NCBI RefSeq assembly: GCF_003205515.1
Contig: NZ_KZ826483.1
Span: 62,001-126,000, forward strand
Origin: Litorivita pollutaquae
Lineage (GTDB): Bacteria > Pseudomonadota > Alphaproteobacteria > Rhodobacterales > Rhodobacteraceae
DNA: 64,000 nucleotides
Reading direction: 5' to 3'
Positions 39,413 through 48,284 of the stretch are shown here, in pieces (position 1 is the first letter of the stretch; each line of letters opens with the position of its first letter). The notes beneath the pieces were generated by a model. The model saw only the letters and a program-made list of their open reading frames with translations. It did not search any database and was not told the DNA's origin. The position numbers were made by a program, and so were the translations under genes.

Positions 39413-40684
39413 ATGGCTGATTTCGCGCAATATGACGCACCTAAAAAAGACCTTTATGAGATCGGTGAAATGCCGCCTCTCGGCCATGTGCCAAAACAGA
39501 TGTACGCATGGGCGATCCGCCGGGAACGCCACGGTGATCCGGATAAGTCCTTTGAGGTCGAAGTGGTCGACACTTGGCAGGTCGACAGCCACGAGGTTCT
39601 GGTTCTCGTGATGGCGGCTGGCGTCAACTATAACGGTGTTTGGGCCGGCCTCGGTGTGCCGATCTCGCCGTTTGATGGTCATAAACAGCCCTATCACATT
39701 GCTGGCTCCGACGCGTCTGGCATTGTCTGGGCGGTGGGCGACAAGGTGAAAACATGGAAGGTCGGCGACGAGGTCGTCATCCATTGTAACCAAGATGACG
39801 GTGACGACGAAGAGTGTAACGGCGGCGATCCGATGTTCTCTCCGACACAGCGCATTTGGGGCTACGAAACCAACGATGGATCCTTTGCGCAGTTCACCCG
39901 CGTGCAGGCGCAGCAATTGCTGCCGCGCCCCAAGCATCTCACTTGGGAAGAAAGCGCGTGCTACACGCTGACTCTGGCGACGGCTTACCGCATGTTGTTT
40001 GGTCACCATCCGCATGAATTGAAGCCGGGACAGAACGTGCTGGTTTGGGGCGCCTCGGGTGGTCTTGGATCGTTTGCGATCCAGTTGATCAACGCGGCGG
40101 GCGGCAACGCCATCGGTGTGATTTCGGACGAAGACAAGCGCGAGTTTGTGATGGGGCTTGGCGCCAAGGGCGTGATCAACCGCAAGGATTTCAAATGCTG
40201 GGGCCAATTGCCCACGGTCAACACCCCCGAATATAACGAATGGTTCACCGAGGCGCGTAAATTCGGCAAAGCCATCTGGGACATTACCGGCAAGGGCAAC
40301 AATGTCGACATCGTGTTCGAACACCCCGGCGAGGCCACCTTCCCGGTCTCGACGCTTGTGTGCAAAAAAGGCGGCATGGTTGTGATTTGCGCCGGCACGT
40401 CCGGCTTCAACTGCACATTTGACGTGCGCTATATGTGGATGCACCAGAAGCGGTTGCAAGGGTCTCACTTTGCCCACCTCAAGCAAGCCGCATCTGCCAA
40501 CCGTTTGATGGTAGAGCGTCGCATTGATCCATGCATGTCCGAAGTCTTCCCGTGGGATGAGATCCCCACTGCGCATATGAAGATGCTGCGCAACGAGCAT
40601 AAGCCGGGCAACATGGCCGTGCTGGTTCAGGCGCCGAAAACCGGACTGCGCACTGTTGAGGATGTGCTCGAAGCGGGTAAGTAA
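39413..40684 (+). CDS. ccr: Crotonyl-CoA carboxylase/reductase
   Basis: NADPH-dependent reductive carboxylation of crotonyl-CoA to ethylmalonyl-CoA, the defining step of the pathway. The 423-residue medium-chain dehydrogenase protein starts MADFAQYDAPKKDLYEIGE after GGAGG. Visible: N-terminal GVNYNGVWAGLG, nucleotide-binding VWGASGGLGSFAIQ (about residue 219), and the Ccr-specific region WGYETNDGSFAQFTRV. A hairpin follows the stop by about 50 bp. It is divergent from ecm. Confidence 0.97.
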   Translation: MADFAQYDAPKKDLYEIGEMPPLGHVPKQMYAWAIRRERHGDPDKSFEVEVVDTWQVDSHEVLVLVMAAGVNYNGVWAGLGVPISPFDGHKQPYHIAGSDASGIVWAVGDKVKTWKVGDEVVIHCNQDDGDDEECNGGDPMFSPTQRIWGYETNDGSFAQFTRVQAQQLLPRPKHLTWEESACYTLTLATAYRMLFGHHPHELKPGQNVLVWGASGGLGSFAIQLINAAGGNAIGVISDEDKREFVMGLGAKGVINRKDFKCWGQLPTVNTPEYNEWFTEARKFGKAIWDITGKGNNVDIVFEHPGEATFPVSTLVCKKGGMVVICAGTSGFNCTFDVRYMWMHQKRLQGSHFAHLKQAASANRLMVERRIDPCMSEVFPWDEIPTAHMKMLRNEHKPGNMAVLVQAPKTGLRTVEDVLEAGK

Positions 40685-40736
40685 GCCCGTTCCAGTAGAG
40701 ATTAACCCTGTCTTTAACCCGTCGGGGTCATTCTAG

Positions 40737-40770
40737 GCCTGCGAATCGTCGTTTCGGTTCGCAGGTCTTC
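40737..40770 (+). terminator. Probable terminator of ccr
   Basis: Perfect 8-bp stem CCTGCGAA / TTCGCAGG around a 12-base loop, followed by TCTTCT; 53 bp past the ccr stop. Confidence 0.6.
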
Positions 40771-40884
40771 TAAATTCTGCAGGTGATTTTTTGTAAAACA
40801 ACACCTTAGGATTTCGGGCCTCACTATTTTTGGGGAGTGGAATTATGCGAATTTCGCAATTTTAGTTCCCGTGTTACGATAATG

Positions 40885-40899
40885 TTAACCTTTCGTTAA
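40885..40899. promoter_or_regulatory. CtrA-type box upstream of the quorum-sensing locus
   Basis: TTAA-CCTTTCG-TTAA is an exact TTAA-N7-TTAA match, within GTTAACCTTTCGTTAAC, which is also an inverted repeat. It lies 23 bp before the start of the 71-residue gene that precedes luxR. CtrA is the master response regulator of alphaproteobacteria, and links between CtrA and quorum sensing are known in Rhodobacterales. Confidence 0.6.
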
Positions 40900-40921
40900 C
40901 TACTTACGGGCGAGATTCACC

Positions 40922-41137
40922 ATGCAGAATGACTGGATACTGGACGTACTCTCTGACTTGAAAACATTTGCCTCTGGCAACGGTTTGACAGCCTTGGCCG
41001 AACAGCTGGATGACGCCACGCTGGTCGCCGCCGCAGAGCTCGCGTCGCATGGAAAGGGGCCGCGTCAACATGCCTGCAACGAGGCAACAGCGATTGGAAG
41101 CTATATTGGAGGAGCTCGAGCAGGCCTCCGAGCTTGA
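40922..41137 (+). CDS. Small protein overlapping luxR, 71 residues
   Basis: Begins MQNDWILDVLSDLKTFASGNG and contains a well-formed amphipathic helical part through about residue 45 (ALAEQLDDATLVAAAELAS); the rest reads through into the luxR start in another frame and looks less protein-like. It overlaps luxR by 68 bp. A small conserved protein at this place upstream of LuxR genes is, I believe, usual in Rhodobacterales. Function unknown. Confidence 0.6.
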   Translation: MQNDWILDVLSDLKTFASGNGLTALAEQLDDATLVAAAELASHGKGPRQHACNEATAIGSYIGGARAGLRA

Positions 41138-41795
41138 GAATATGCAAGGCATCAGCGAAGCCCTTCGCGATGTCTTCAAAGTAGATCATTTGGTCTATCA
41201 CTGGGTGAGCAGCAACGGAGAGCAATACGGCTGCGGCACCTATGATCCGGAATGGGTCCAACATTACCTCGATAAAGATTACTTGCGCGTCGATCCCGTG
41301 GTGGTCGGTTGCTACCAACGCTTTCATCCGGTGGATTGGAAGCGATTGGACTGGAGCAGCAAAGCCGCCCGCGCTTTTCAAGCCGATGCCATTGCAAATG
41401 GGGTCGGCAATCAGGGCTACTCGGTACCCATTCGTGGACCTAACGGGCAATTCGCCTTGTTTACCGTCTCGCACAATTGCGATGATGCGACATGGGCAAG
41501 ATTCACAGAATCCAATCGCCGTGATTTGATTCTGATTGCGCATTACTTCAACCAGAAGGCATTGGATTTCGAACCCGAGCGTGCGCCGGAACCGGCACAG
41601 CCGTTGTCTCCGCGTGAGGTGGATGCGATGACGCTTTTGGCGATTGGATACAGCCGCGCACAGGTGGCTGATACCCTATCGATTTCCGAACATACGCTAC
41701 GGGTCTATATTGAAGCGGCGCGTTTCAAATTGGGCGCGATGAACACGACTCACGCGGTCGCCCGAGCTTTGTCGCGGGGCTTGATTGTTGTTTAG
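41070..41795 (+). CDS. LuxR-type acyl-homoserine-lactone-dependent regulator
   Basis: A 241-residue quorum-sensing regulator: N-terminal autoinducer-binding domain (about 1-165) with WSSKAARAF and GYSVPIRGPNGQFALFTVS (pocket tryptophan, tyrosine and aspartate-type positions), and a C-terminal LuxR helix-turn-helix (about 175-240) with LSPREVDAMTLLAIGYSRAQVA. ATG at 41070 follows AAAGGGG at usual distance; an in-frame ATG at 41049 is possible. It pairs with the synthase gene 161 bp downstream. Confidence 0.92.
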   Translation: MPATRQQRLEAILEELEQASELENMQGISEALRDVFKVDHLVYHWVSSNGEQYGCGTYDPEWVQHYLDKDYLRVDPVVVGCYQRFHPVDWKRLDWSSKAARAFQADAIANGVGNQGYSVPIRGPNGQFALFTVSHNCDDATWARFTESNRRDLILIAHYFNQKALDFEPERAPEPAQPLSPREVDAMTLLAIGYSRAQVADTLSISEHTLRVYIEAARFKLGAMNTTHAVARALSRGLIVV

Positions 41796-41956
41796 CTTGG
41801 ATTAATCTTTTCGGAATTCCAATGGATTTTTGCAGGCCGCAGCTATATTTATAAGCAATATGGTATGGGCTGTTACCCCTGCGCGCGCTGGTGGGGCAAC
41901 ATTAACTATTGGTCGCTATTCTCCTTTTGTTCTTATCGGAAAAAAGGGGCTACCAC

Positions 41957-42595
41957 ATGATTCGCTATCTCTATGCAAACGAGCTGCACTCCTACCCAAA
42001 ATTGGCGCGCTCGATGTTTTTGGACCGTGCCGACCAATTTAAAACCCGACTCGGGTGGGAGGTCACGGTGGATGAAAATGGCGAGGAGCGTGATGAATAC
42101 GATGCGCTCAACCCGCTTTATGTGATTTGGGAAAAGGCCGATGGCAGCCACGGCGGGTCGATGCGGCTTTTGCCAACTACGGGACCGGTGATGGTCAACG
42201 ACCATTTCAGCCATCTGGCCGATGGTGTGCATATTGAAAGCCCGTTGATTTGGGAATGCACGCGGTTCTGTCTAGCACGCGAGACGGATCCGAATACGGC
42301 AGCTGCTTTGATGCTGGCGGGTGGCGAGGTCATGACCGGATTTGGCGTCAAGCACTACGCCGGCGTGTTCGATGCACGGATGGTGCGGATTTACCGGATG
42401 ATTGGTTCCTCCCCCGACATACTGGGATCTGAAGGAACCGGGCGTGAGAAAATTTCCGTTGGCCTGTGGGAGTTTACCCCGGATGCTCAGGCCCGGATTG
42501 CGCAGCGTGCCGGGATATCGCCGCAGCTCTCGCGGTTGTGGTTCGAGCGGGCGTTTGGGCGCAGCTCTTCGCCAAGTCTGGCCCAAACCGGCTGA
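41957..42595 (+). CDS. LuxI-type acyl-homoserine-lactone synthase
   Basis: A 212-residue autoinducer synthase. The invariant LuxI residues are visible: Arg and Phe in RADQFKTRLGW, the tryptophan in the same stretch, the two aspartates in DEYDALN, the Arg in GGSMRLLPTTGP and the Glu-Arg in ECTRFCL. It makes N-acyl-homoserine lactones from SAM and acyl-carrier protein. ATG at 41957 follows AAGGGG; the upstream frame to 41909 is probably not used. Acyl chain length cannot be read. Confidence 0.93.
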   Translation: MIRYLYANELHSYPKLARSMFLDRADQFKTRLGWEVTVDENGEERDEYDALNPLYVIWEKADGSHGGSMRLLPTTGPVMVNDHFSHLADGVHIESPLIWECTRFCLARETDPNTAAALMLAGGEVMTGFGVKHYAGVFDARMVRIYRMIGSSPDILGSEGTGREKISVGLWEFTPDAQARIAQRAGISPQLSRLWFERAFGRSSSPSLAQTG

Positions 42596-42690
42596 TCACC
42601 ACAAAAACAATCCTGATAAAATACGTATATGGGATAGCATCTTGAGGATGGTCTCTGGCCCTTGGCGGCGGGGTGATTTATCCTCGACCC

Positions 42691-44229
42691 ATGTCACAAG
42701 ATGCCCCCACGCTGCGCGTTACATTTTCCCACGACCAGGCGGAGGCTTTTGATAGCGTCGCCGGGGCGCTGCGCAACACTGGCGTTGATTTGGAAAATGG
42801 GCAGCTGACCGCGCCACATACCGGTGGCGCGGGGCAGGTATTGGCCGTGATCGGTAAGGCGGGGTCAGGGAAAACTCTTTTGCTCGCGGAGCTTTACCGC
42901 GCGATGGATGACGCGGGCGTGCAACTCGTGTCCGGCGATTTCGAAAGCCGCAAGACCCGTGACCGGCGCAGTCTTGCAATTCTCGCGCCGACCAACAAAG
43001 CCGCCAGCGTATTGCGGATGCGCGGTGTGCCGGCGACCACGATCCACCGTATTCTGTATACGCCGGTTTATGATCCCGAATACGAGCGTATCGCCGAATG
43101 GCTGGCGGGGAATGGCGAGCGGCCTGAAATTGACGGGCTGACCGACATCGCTCTGGATCGCGCCTTTGCCTTTTATCAAAGCAATAAATCCATTCCCGGT
43201 GCGATGGCGGCGGCGGGATTGCGCGGGTCGGATTTCATCACCGGATGGAAGCGACGTGAAGAAGGGTTGGATATCGGGTTTGTCGATGAAAGCTCGATGC
43301 TTGACGAGAAACAATTCAACGACCTTAAAGAAATTTTTCCGACGCTGGTGCTGTTCGGTGATCCCGCACAGCTTGCACCGGTGGGGCAATCCGGCTCGAT
43401 GGTCTTTGACACTTTACCGGCTCCTGCAAAATTGGAGTTGAGCCGGATTCACCGGCAGGAAGCGGATAATCCGATTTTGGATTTGGCGCATGCTTTGGCC
43501 GATCCGGCGCTTGAATTTCATCATTTCGAGCGAATGATCGAAGAAAAAGCAAAGCAGGATGACCGCATCGTCTGGGCCAGCCGTGTCGAAGTTGATTTGA
43601 TGGCGCGCAGCCCGGTTCTGGTGTGGCGCAATGCGACGCGAATCCGGTTGATCAACGCCTTCCGTGCCGTTCATGGCGCGCCCGAGGATGCGCTTTTGGC
43701 GGGGGAGCCGTTGATATGCGATGGGATCGAATTGCCGCTCAAGCATCGCAAGAAACGCCTTGATCTGGAGGCGCGCGGGCTGATCAAAGGCGCACAGGTG
43801 GTGTATTTGGGCGAGGGGCGCAAACCGGGGTTTTCTAAACTGCATGTGATGGGTGCAGAAGATCCGAGGCTCTCGGCAGCCTCAATCGTCAAGATCGAAA
43901 AACCCGACGAAGAAGAACCGTTTATCCCCTTCGCTGCACGTATGGGGGCGACGTTTTTGCACGGTGCGGCTGTAACGATCCACAAGGCGCAGGGTAGCCA
44001 GTGGGAGGATGTGCAAGTCTTCGCGCCGGATCTCTACGTGGCCGCGAAAATGGGCCGTGTGGAGGCCGGGCAACCTTTGTGGAAGCGCTTGGCCTATGTG
44101 GCGATCACCCGCGCGCAAACGCGGTTGCTATGGGTGGTGCGCAATCGTTTGGCAAAGCCTTCGCATGCGCTGACAGTTGAGGATTTGGCGGCGGCCCCGG
44201 CGGCGCTGACCTTGGAAATGGAAACATAG
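42691..44229 (+). CDS. RecD-like ATP-dependent DNA helicase
   Basis: A 512-residue superfamily 1 helicase: Walker A GKAGSGKTLLL (about residue 55), motif Ia LAPTNKAASVLRM, Walker B VDESSMLDE, motif III GDPAQLAPVGQSG, and the UvrD-C-like C-terminus with TIHKAQGSQWEDV and YVAITRAQTRLLW. It lacks RecBCD partners here, so it is a stand-alone RecD2/Dda-like enzyme. The ATG at 42691 has only a weak ribosome site. It lies 95 bp after the synthase gene. Confidence 0.9.
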   Translation: MSQDAPTLRVTFSHDQAEAFDSVAGALRNTGVDLENGQLTAPHTGGAGQVLAVIGKAGSGKTLLLAELYRAMDDAGVQLVSGDFESRKTRDRRSLAILAPTNKAASVLRMRGVPATTIHRILYTPVYDPEYERIAEWLAGNGERPEIDGLTDIALDRAFAFYQSNKSIPGAMAAAGLRGSDFITGWKRREEGLDIGFVDESSMLDEKQFNDLKEIFPTLVLFGDPAQLAPVGQSGSMVFDTLPAPAKLELSRIHRQEADNPILDLAHALADPALEFHHFERMIEEKAKQDDRIVWASRVEVDLMARSPVLVWRNATRIRLINAFRAVHGAPEDALLAGEPLICDGIELPLKHRKKRLDLEARGLIKGAQVVYLGEGRKPGFSKLHVMGAEDPRLSAASIVKIEKPDEEEPFIPFAARMGATFLHGAAVTIHKAQGSQWEDVQVFAPDLYVAAKMGRVEAGQPLWKRLAYVAITRAQTRLLWVVRNRLAKPSHALTVEDLAAAPAALTLEMET

Positions 44230-44255
44230 GCCGGCGCTTGAAAACCGATCCGACC

Positions 44256-44839
44256 ACCGGTGCCCAGCAGCGGCGTTGGCGCGGTGGAAGGAGGCTTTGT
44301 CTATACTGGCCGCCGCATTGCCATAGTGATGGACGACCGATGTGACCAGTGAAGCGCAGCTTGCGGATTTTGACAAAGATCTTGGGCAATTGGATGTTTT
44401 GCTCATCAATGCTGGCATGTTCGACACGTTGATTAGGATTGACGATCTGACCCGTTCCGAGTGGTTTTCGGTTTGAATGTAACGGGGGCTTTTGGCTGCC
44501 CATGCAGCATTTCGGCGATGCGGGTAAACCGCCACTGGGCGAGCGGCTTATCCGCAATGAAAAGGTTTCGGCACATATAGGGCGCGCGGGCGGATCTACC
44601 CGCGATACAACGACCAGGTATACGGCAACGGGTTTGACCAAAACGCAATCTCTGGATGGGCGGGCGTTGAATGCTGCCTGCGGGCAGAGGGGCATCGGCA
44701 ATGCGCGCATCGCATTTTTAAAGGGGAGTATTGCAGAAACCTTGAGGCCGCGCCGTTGACGATGGATATTGCAGATGTGGTCAAAGAGGACTTCTCAGTG
44801 GCGATCACGGCCCCGGCTATTCCGCATGCCGGGGGTTAA
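44256..44839 (+). pseudogene. Decayed short-chain dehydrogenase/reductase
   Basis: Fragments of one SDR protein appear in order but in different frames: TGA then SSGVG (cofactor motif split by one extra base at 44265), VYTGRR, TDVTSEAQLADFDKDLG with DVLLINAG (NAG motif), GLNVTGAF, GLTK with LDGRALNAACGQ, and TMDIADVV near the end. At least five frame changes and a stop at about 44474 are needed, so no functional protein can be made. Its end overlaps the stop of the convergent TIGR02186 gene by 4 bp. Confidence 0.85.
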
Positions 44840-45615
44840 CGTTCGCGAATCAAGCGGAACAGAGCCGAGGCCCCCCAACCGGCCAGAATCGCCAGAGCCA
44901 AAGACAACAGCCCGTAAACCAAGGGCTGGCGGTGCGACAGGTTGAATAAGAATTGCTCCAACCCGACTTTTCTTACAACGATATCGGTCTCGTGGCTGGT
45001 GATGACTTCGCCCTGGCGGGCAAGGAAAATTCGCACGTTATAGGTGCCTTCGGTGAGGTTCGCCGGAAGGGAAATTGCGGTGTTGAAGAGGGTGTTTTCA
45101 GTGACGTCGACCGCGCCATCAAGCAATTTGAACGCGCCTTCAGCGGTGCGGATGCGGATCACCGCATCGGCGAAATCCTTGCCGCGGGGGTTGAGTAATC
45201 GTGCTGTATAGGCCCGCACCGCACGCGGAATGGAAATGCGCTCCCGCAGATCGTCTTTGGCCGAAATCACAGTTTCCAAGGGGGCAGAGGTGGCAATGGC
45301 ATAGAACGATGGTGCGGCATCGATCACTTCGGATTCGGTGTTGATCCAGATGCCATAGCGGCGCTCTTTGCGGCGCACGACCAGTGGCGTGAGCGGCCCC
45401 GCCACGGTGATCACCACTTCGAGAGGGGCTGCGGGGATCGGGGTTTCGCGCTTTATTGCGCCGAAAATCAACAAGTCTGAGCCGGAGAAATCCGCCGTGA
45501 TCGATATTGATTCCTGAGACAGGCCAAGAACGATGTCTTCTTGCGCCTGCGCAGGGGGCATAGGGGCGCACAGCCCTATCAGCGCGGCAACAAGCACCAG
45601 CCGGGGGGCGATCAT
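44836..45615 (-). CDS. TIGR02186 family transmembrane protein
   Basis: A 259-residue protein with a signal peptide (about 1-24, ending PPAQAQ), an extracytoplasmic beta-rich domain (LSQESISITADFSGS), and a C-terminal membrane helix (about 232-253) with basic tail RLIRER. This matches the alphaproteobacterial TIGR02186 family, usually encoded beside a TauE/SafE permease, as here (4-bp overlap). Function unknown; possibly an accessory of the exporter. Confidence 0.85.
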   Translation of the reverse strand: MIAPRLVLVAALIGLCAPMPPAQAQEDIVLGLSQESISITADFSGSDLLIFGAIKRETPIPAAPLEVVITVAGPLTPLVVRRKERRYGIWINTESEVIDAAPSFYAIATSAPLETVISAKDDLRERISIPRAVRAYTARLLNPRGKDFADAVIRIRTAEGAFKLLDGAVDVTENTLFNTAISLPANLTEGTYNVRIFLARQGEVITSHETDIVVRKVGLEQFLFNLSHRQPLVYGLLSLALAILAGWGASALFRLIRER

Positions 45616-46526
45616 TGCGCGCCTGCCGGTGCCACGGAGAAGATTTCACTGGGCGGCAGGAGTAGTTCCAATCCCAGTTTGGCACAGACCAGAAGCACCA
45701 AGGCAGCGAGCAGAACCCGCAAGGATTCGGGGCGCATTTTTGCCCCAATGCTGGTGCCGAATTGGGCGCCAATGACGCCGCCAAGGATGAGCAGAACCGC
45801 CAAAGCGATGTCGACCGTTTGGTTGGTTGTTGCGTGTAGCAGCGTGGTGAATGCTGTGACGAAAAGAATTTGGTAAAGCGAGGTGCCGATCACGACTTTG
45901 GTCGGCATGCCAAGCAGATAGATCATCGCGGGGACCATGATAAACCCGCCTCCGACGCCCATGATGGCCGACAGAACGCCAACAAACAGCCCGACCAGAA
46001 CCGGCGGGATCACCGAAATATAGAGCCCCGAGGTGCGAAAGCGCATTTTGAATGGCAAAGTGCTTACCCAGCCTCTTTGGCGACGGGGTTTGGGGGCGTT
46101 GATTTTATTGCGGCGCATGGCGCGCAGGCTTTCGACAAGCATCAAAGTCCCGACGATGCCGAGAAAGACAACATAGCACAGGTTGACCATCAAATCGACT
46201 TGGCCGAGCGCTTTGAGGTAGTTGAACAGCATCACGCCAAAGCCTGATCCGATCAAACCGCCGATCAAAAGAACCGTTCCCATGCGCAGATCTACCGTTT
46301 TGCGCCGTAGATGCGCGAGCAGGGCGGAGAAGGACGACGCGACGATCTGGTTTGCGGAGGTGGCCACCGCCACAGCAGGCGAGATGCCCACGAAAAACAA
46401 CAGCGGCGTGATCAGGAAGCCACCGCCGACACCGAACATGCCCGACAGAACGCCGACAAGCCCGCCCAACCCCAAGAGCAGGAACATATTGACCGAGACT
46501 TCCGCAATGGGCAGGTAGACTTGCAT
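45612..46526 (-). CDS. TauE/SafE family sulfite exporter-like permease
   Basis: A 304-residue membrane protein with about eight helices and the internal repeat of the family: GVLSGMFGVGGGFLITPLL in the first half and GVLSAIMGVGGGFIMVP in the second. ATG at 46526 follows TTAGGAG; a GTG at 46532 is too close to that site. The family exports sulfite or organosulfonates, but the substrate is not evident. Overlaps the TIGR02186 gene by 4 bp. Confidence 0.9.
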   Translation of the reverse strand: MQVYLPIAEVSVNMFLLLGLGGLVGVLSGMFGVGGGFLITPLLFFVGISPAVAVATSANQIVASSFSALLAHLRRKTVDLRMGTVLLIGGLIGSGFGVMLFNYLKALGQVDLMVNLCYVVFLGIVGTLMLVESLRAMRRNKINAPKPRRQRGWVSTLPFKMRFRTSGLYISVIPPVLVGLFVGVLSAIMGVGGGFIMVPAMIYLLGMPTKVVIGTSLYQILFVTAFTTLLHATTNQTVDIALAVLLILGGVIGAQFGTSIGAKMRPESLRVLLAALVLLVCAKLGLELLLPPSEIFSVAPAGAQ

Positions 46527-46641
46527 GTGCACTCCTAACGCGGCGTTGCAGCAAAAAGCAATTGGTGCGCGCCGCGCGGTATGAAAAAACTATGCCTCCG
46601 CGCGCGAATGGAAGGATGCCGACGCGGCGTTCGGGATGACC

Positions 46642-47649
46642 CTAACGCTCCTTCACATAGGGTTCGCCGCCGGCGCGGGGCGGGATCGCCTTGCCGACAA
46701 ATCCGGCGAGGATCACCACCGTCAGGATATAGGGTAGGGCATCCATGAATTGAACCGGCACCGGAATGCCCGCGATGTCGATGCTTTGGAACCGCAAAGC
46801 GACGGCCTGTAGCAGACCAAACAGCAAGGTCGCGCCCAAAGCATACCATGGCCGCCATTTCGCAAAAATCAGCGCGGCCAAGGCGATGTATCCGCGTCCG
46901 GCGCTCATTTCTCTGACAAACCCCGCTTGCAATGCTGTCGCAAGATAGGCGCCAGCAAGCCCGCAGAGCACCCCGCAAATGGCCACGGCTGCAAACCGGA
47001 TACCAACCACCGAAACACCGGCGGTGTCGACGGCGGCGGGGTTCTCGCCCACCGCACGCAGCCGCAGGCCAAAGCGGGTGCGATACAAAAGCCAGGAGGT
47101 CGCGGGCACGCAAAGCAGCGCGAAATAGACGAGGATGGTCTGTCCAGAGATCACTTCGGAATAGATTTGTTGCAGCGGTCCTGCCTGAGCAATCAGCTTG
47201 GACAGCGGCAGGCCCGCCGCCTCGGCATCCATGGGGCCGAGGGCAAAGGGGAGGGTGATCTGTTCGAATCGTGCTCCGCCGATCAGCGAGGGCGTGCGGC
47301 CGCCTTGATGGAACCATGCCTGGGCGATCAACACAGTCAGACCGGAGGCGAGAAAGTTGATCGCCACGCCGGAGATCAACTGATTGCCGCGAAAGGTGAT
47401 CGAGGCAAGACCATGCAACGCCGAAAGCGCCATTGATGCGGCGATCCCTGCCAGCAGCCCGAGCCAGACAGAACCCGTCATAAAGGCCATGGCGGCCGAG
47501 AAAAACGCGGCCGCGAGCATTTTGCCCTCAAGTCCGATATCGAAAATCCCTGCGCGCTCAGAGAACAGCCCCGCGAGGCAGGTCAAAAGCAAGGGCGTGG
47601 CAAGGCGGATGGTGCTGTCGAGCACTTGCAGAAGGGTTAAAAAATCCAT
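46642..47649 (-). CDS. Nucleoside-type ABC transporter permease 2
   Basis: A 335-residue inner-membrane permease with about nine to ten helices, of the BPD_transp_2 family (NupQ/YufQ-like). Typical: ERAGIFDIGLEGKMLAAAF near the N-terminus and AGRGYIALAALIFAKWRP. ATG at 47649 (MDFLTLL) begins 4 bp after the LysE stop; the frame is open upstream inside LysE. Works with the permease at 48285, the ATPase at 49380 and the BMP binding protein at 51036. Confidence 0.9.
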   Translation of the reverse strand: MDFLTLLQVLDSTIRLATPLLLTCLAGLFSERAGIFDIGLEGKMLAAAFFSAAMAFMTGSVWLGLLAGIAASMALSALHGLASITFRGNQLISGVAINFLASGLTVLIAQAWFHQGGRTPSLIGGARFEQITLPFALGPMDAEAAGLPLSKLIAQAGPLQQIYSEVISGQTILVYFALLCVPATSWLLYRTRFGLRLRAVGENPAAVDTAGVSVVGIRFAAVAICGVLCGLAGAYLATALQAGFVREMSAGRGYIALAALIFAKWRPWYALGATLLFGLLQAVALRFQSIDIAGIPVPVQFMDALPYILTVVILAGFVGKAIPPRAGGEPYVKER

Positions 47650-47653
47650 CTCA

Positions 47654-48283
47654 TCATACCTTTGTGGTCGCAAGTTTGGCTGCAAAGCCGAGGAAGAATA
47701 TCCCGAGGGCCGCCTCGATAGGGCGGCGCGCGCGGGCATATCCGGCGCGGATTGGTGACGATGATAACAGAACGGCCCAAATCACGTGGCCCAAAAGTGA
47801 ATTGACAAAGGCCCCTGCAATGAACAGCGCCATAATCGGCAAAGGCGCGCCCGCGATACCGCCCACTGCGGCGATGGCGACCCAAAACAGGATCGCTTTG
47901 GGATTGGAGATCTGCATCGTGAAACCGGCCAGCAATAGGCGCGCCCGGCTGGGAGCGGGGATTTGTGATGCGGTGACCATCTGCGGCGGGTTCGCGGCTT
48001 TTCGGAATGCACTATAGGCCATCCAAAGCAGGTAGCCCGCGCCGATGAATTTCACGGCGGTCATCAAAATCGCGGTTTTTGCGAGCAGTGCGGCAAGACC
48101 CAAGACCGTGGCAAGCGCCAATAGGATTGCGGCCAATCCGATGCCAAGCGCCGTGAGCAATGCCGCGCCGCGTCCGCTTGTGGTGGCGACGGAAAGGATC
48201 AACATCACGCCGGGGCCGGGGGACATGATTCCGGCCCATTGGATCGACCAAGCGTGAAGCAGTTGTGGCAGATACTCCCCCAT
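47654..48283 (-). CDS. LysE family exporter
   Basis: A 209-residue protein with six predicted helices and the family N-terminus WAGIMSPGPGVMLILSVAT. LysE/RhtB proteins export amino acids or related small molecules. Unusually it lies between the two permease genes of the nucleoside ABC transporter, 1 bp from one and 4 bp from the other, so it is in the same transcript. Its cargo may therefore relate to nucleoside use, which is inference. Confidence 0.88.
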   Translation of the reverse strand: MGEYLPQLLHAWSIQWAGIMSPGPGVMLILSVATTSGRGAALLTALGIGLAAILLALATVLGLAALLAKTAILMTAVKFIGAGYLLWMAYSAFRKAANPPQMVTASQIPAPSRARLLLAGFTMQISNPKAILFWVAIAAVGGIAGAPLPIMALFIAGAFVNSLLGHVIWAVLLSSSPIRAGYARARRPIEAALGIFFLGFAAKLATTKV

Positions 48284-48284
48284 A

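Noticed and set aside
40701-40716. A second CtrA-like pair after ccr
   Set aside because: TTAA-N8-TTAA has the wrong spacing and lies just before a terminator-like hairpin, downstream of ccr.
41830-41956. A lux box before the synthase gene
   Set aside because: GGG-N6-CCC around 41870 was considered, but no convincing 18-20 bp palindrome of lux-box type could be found.
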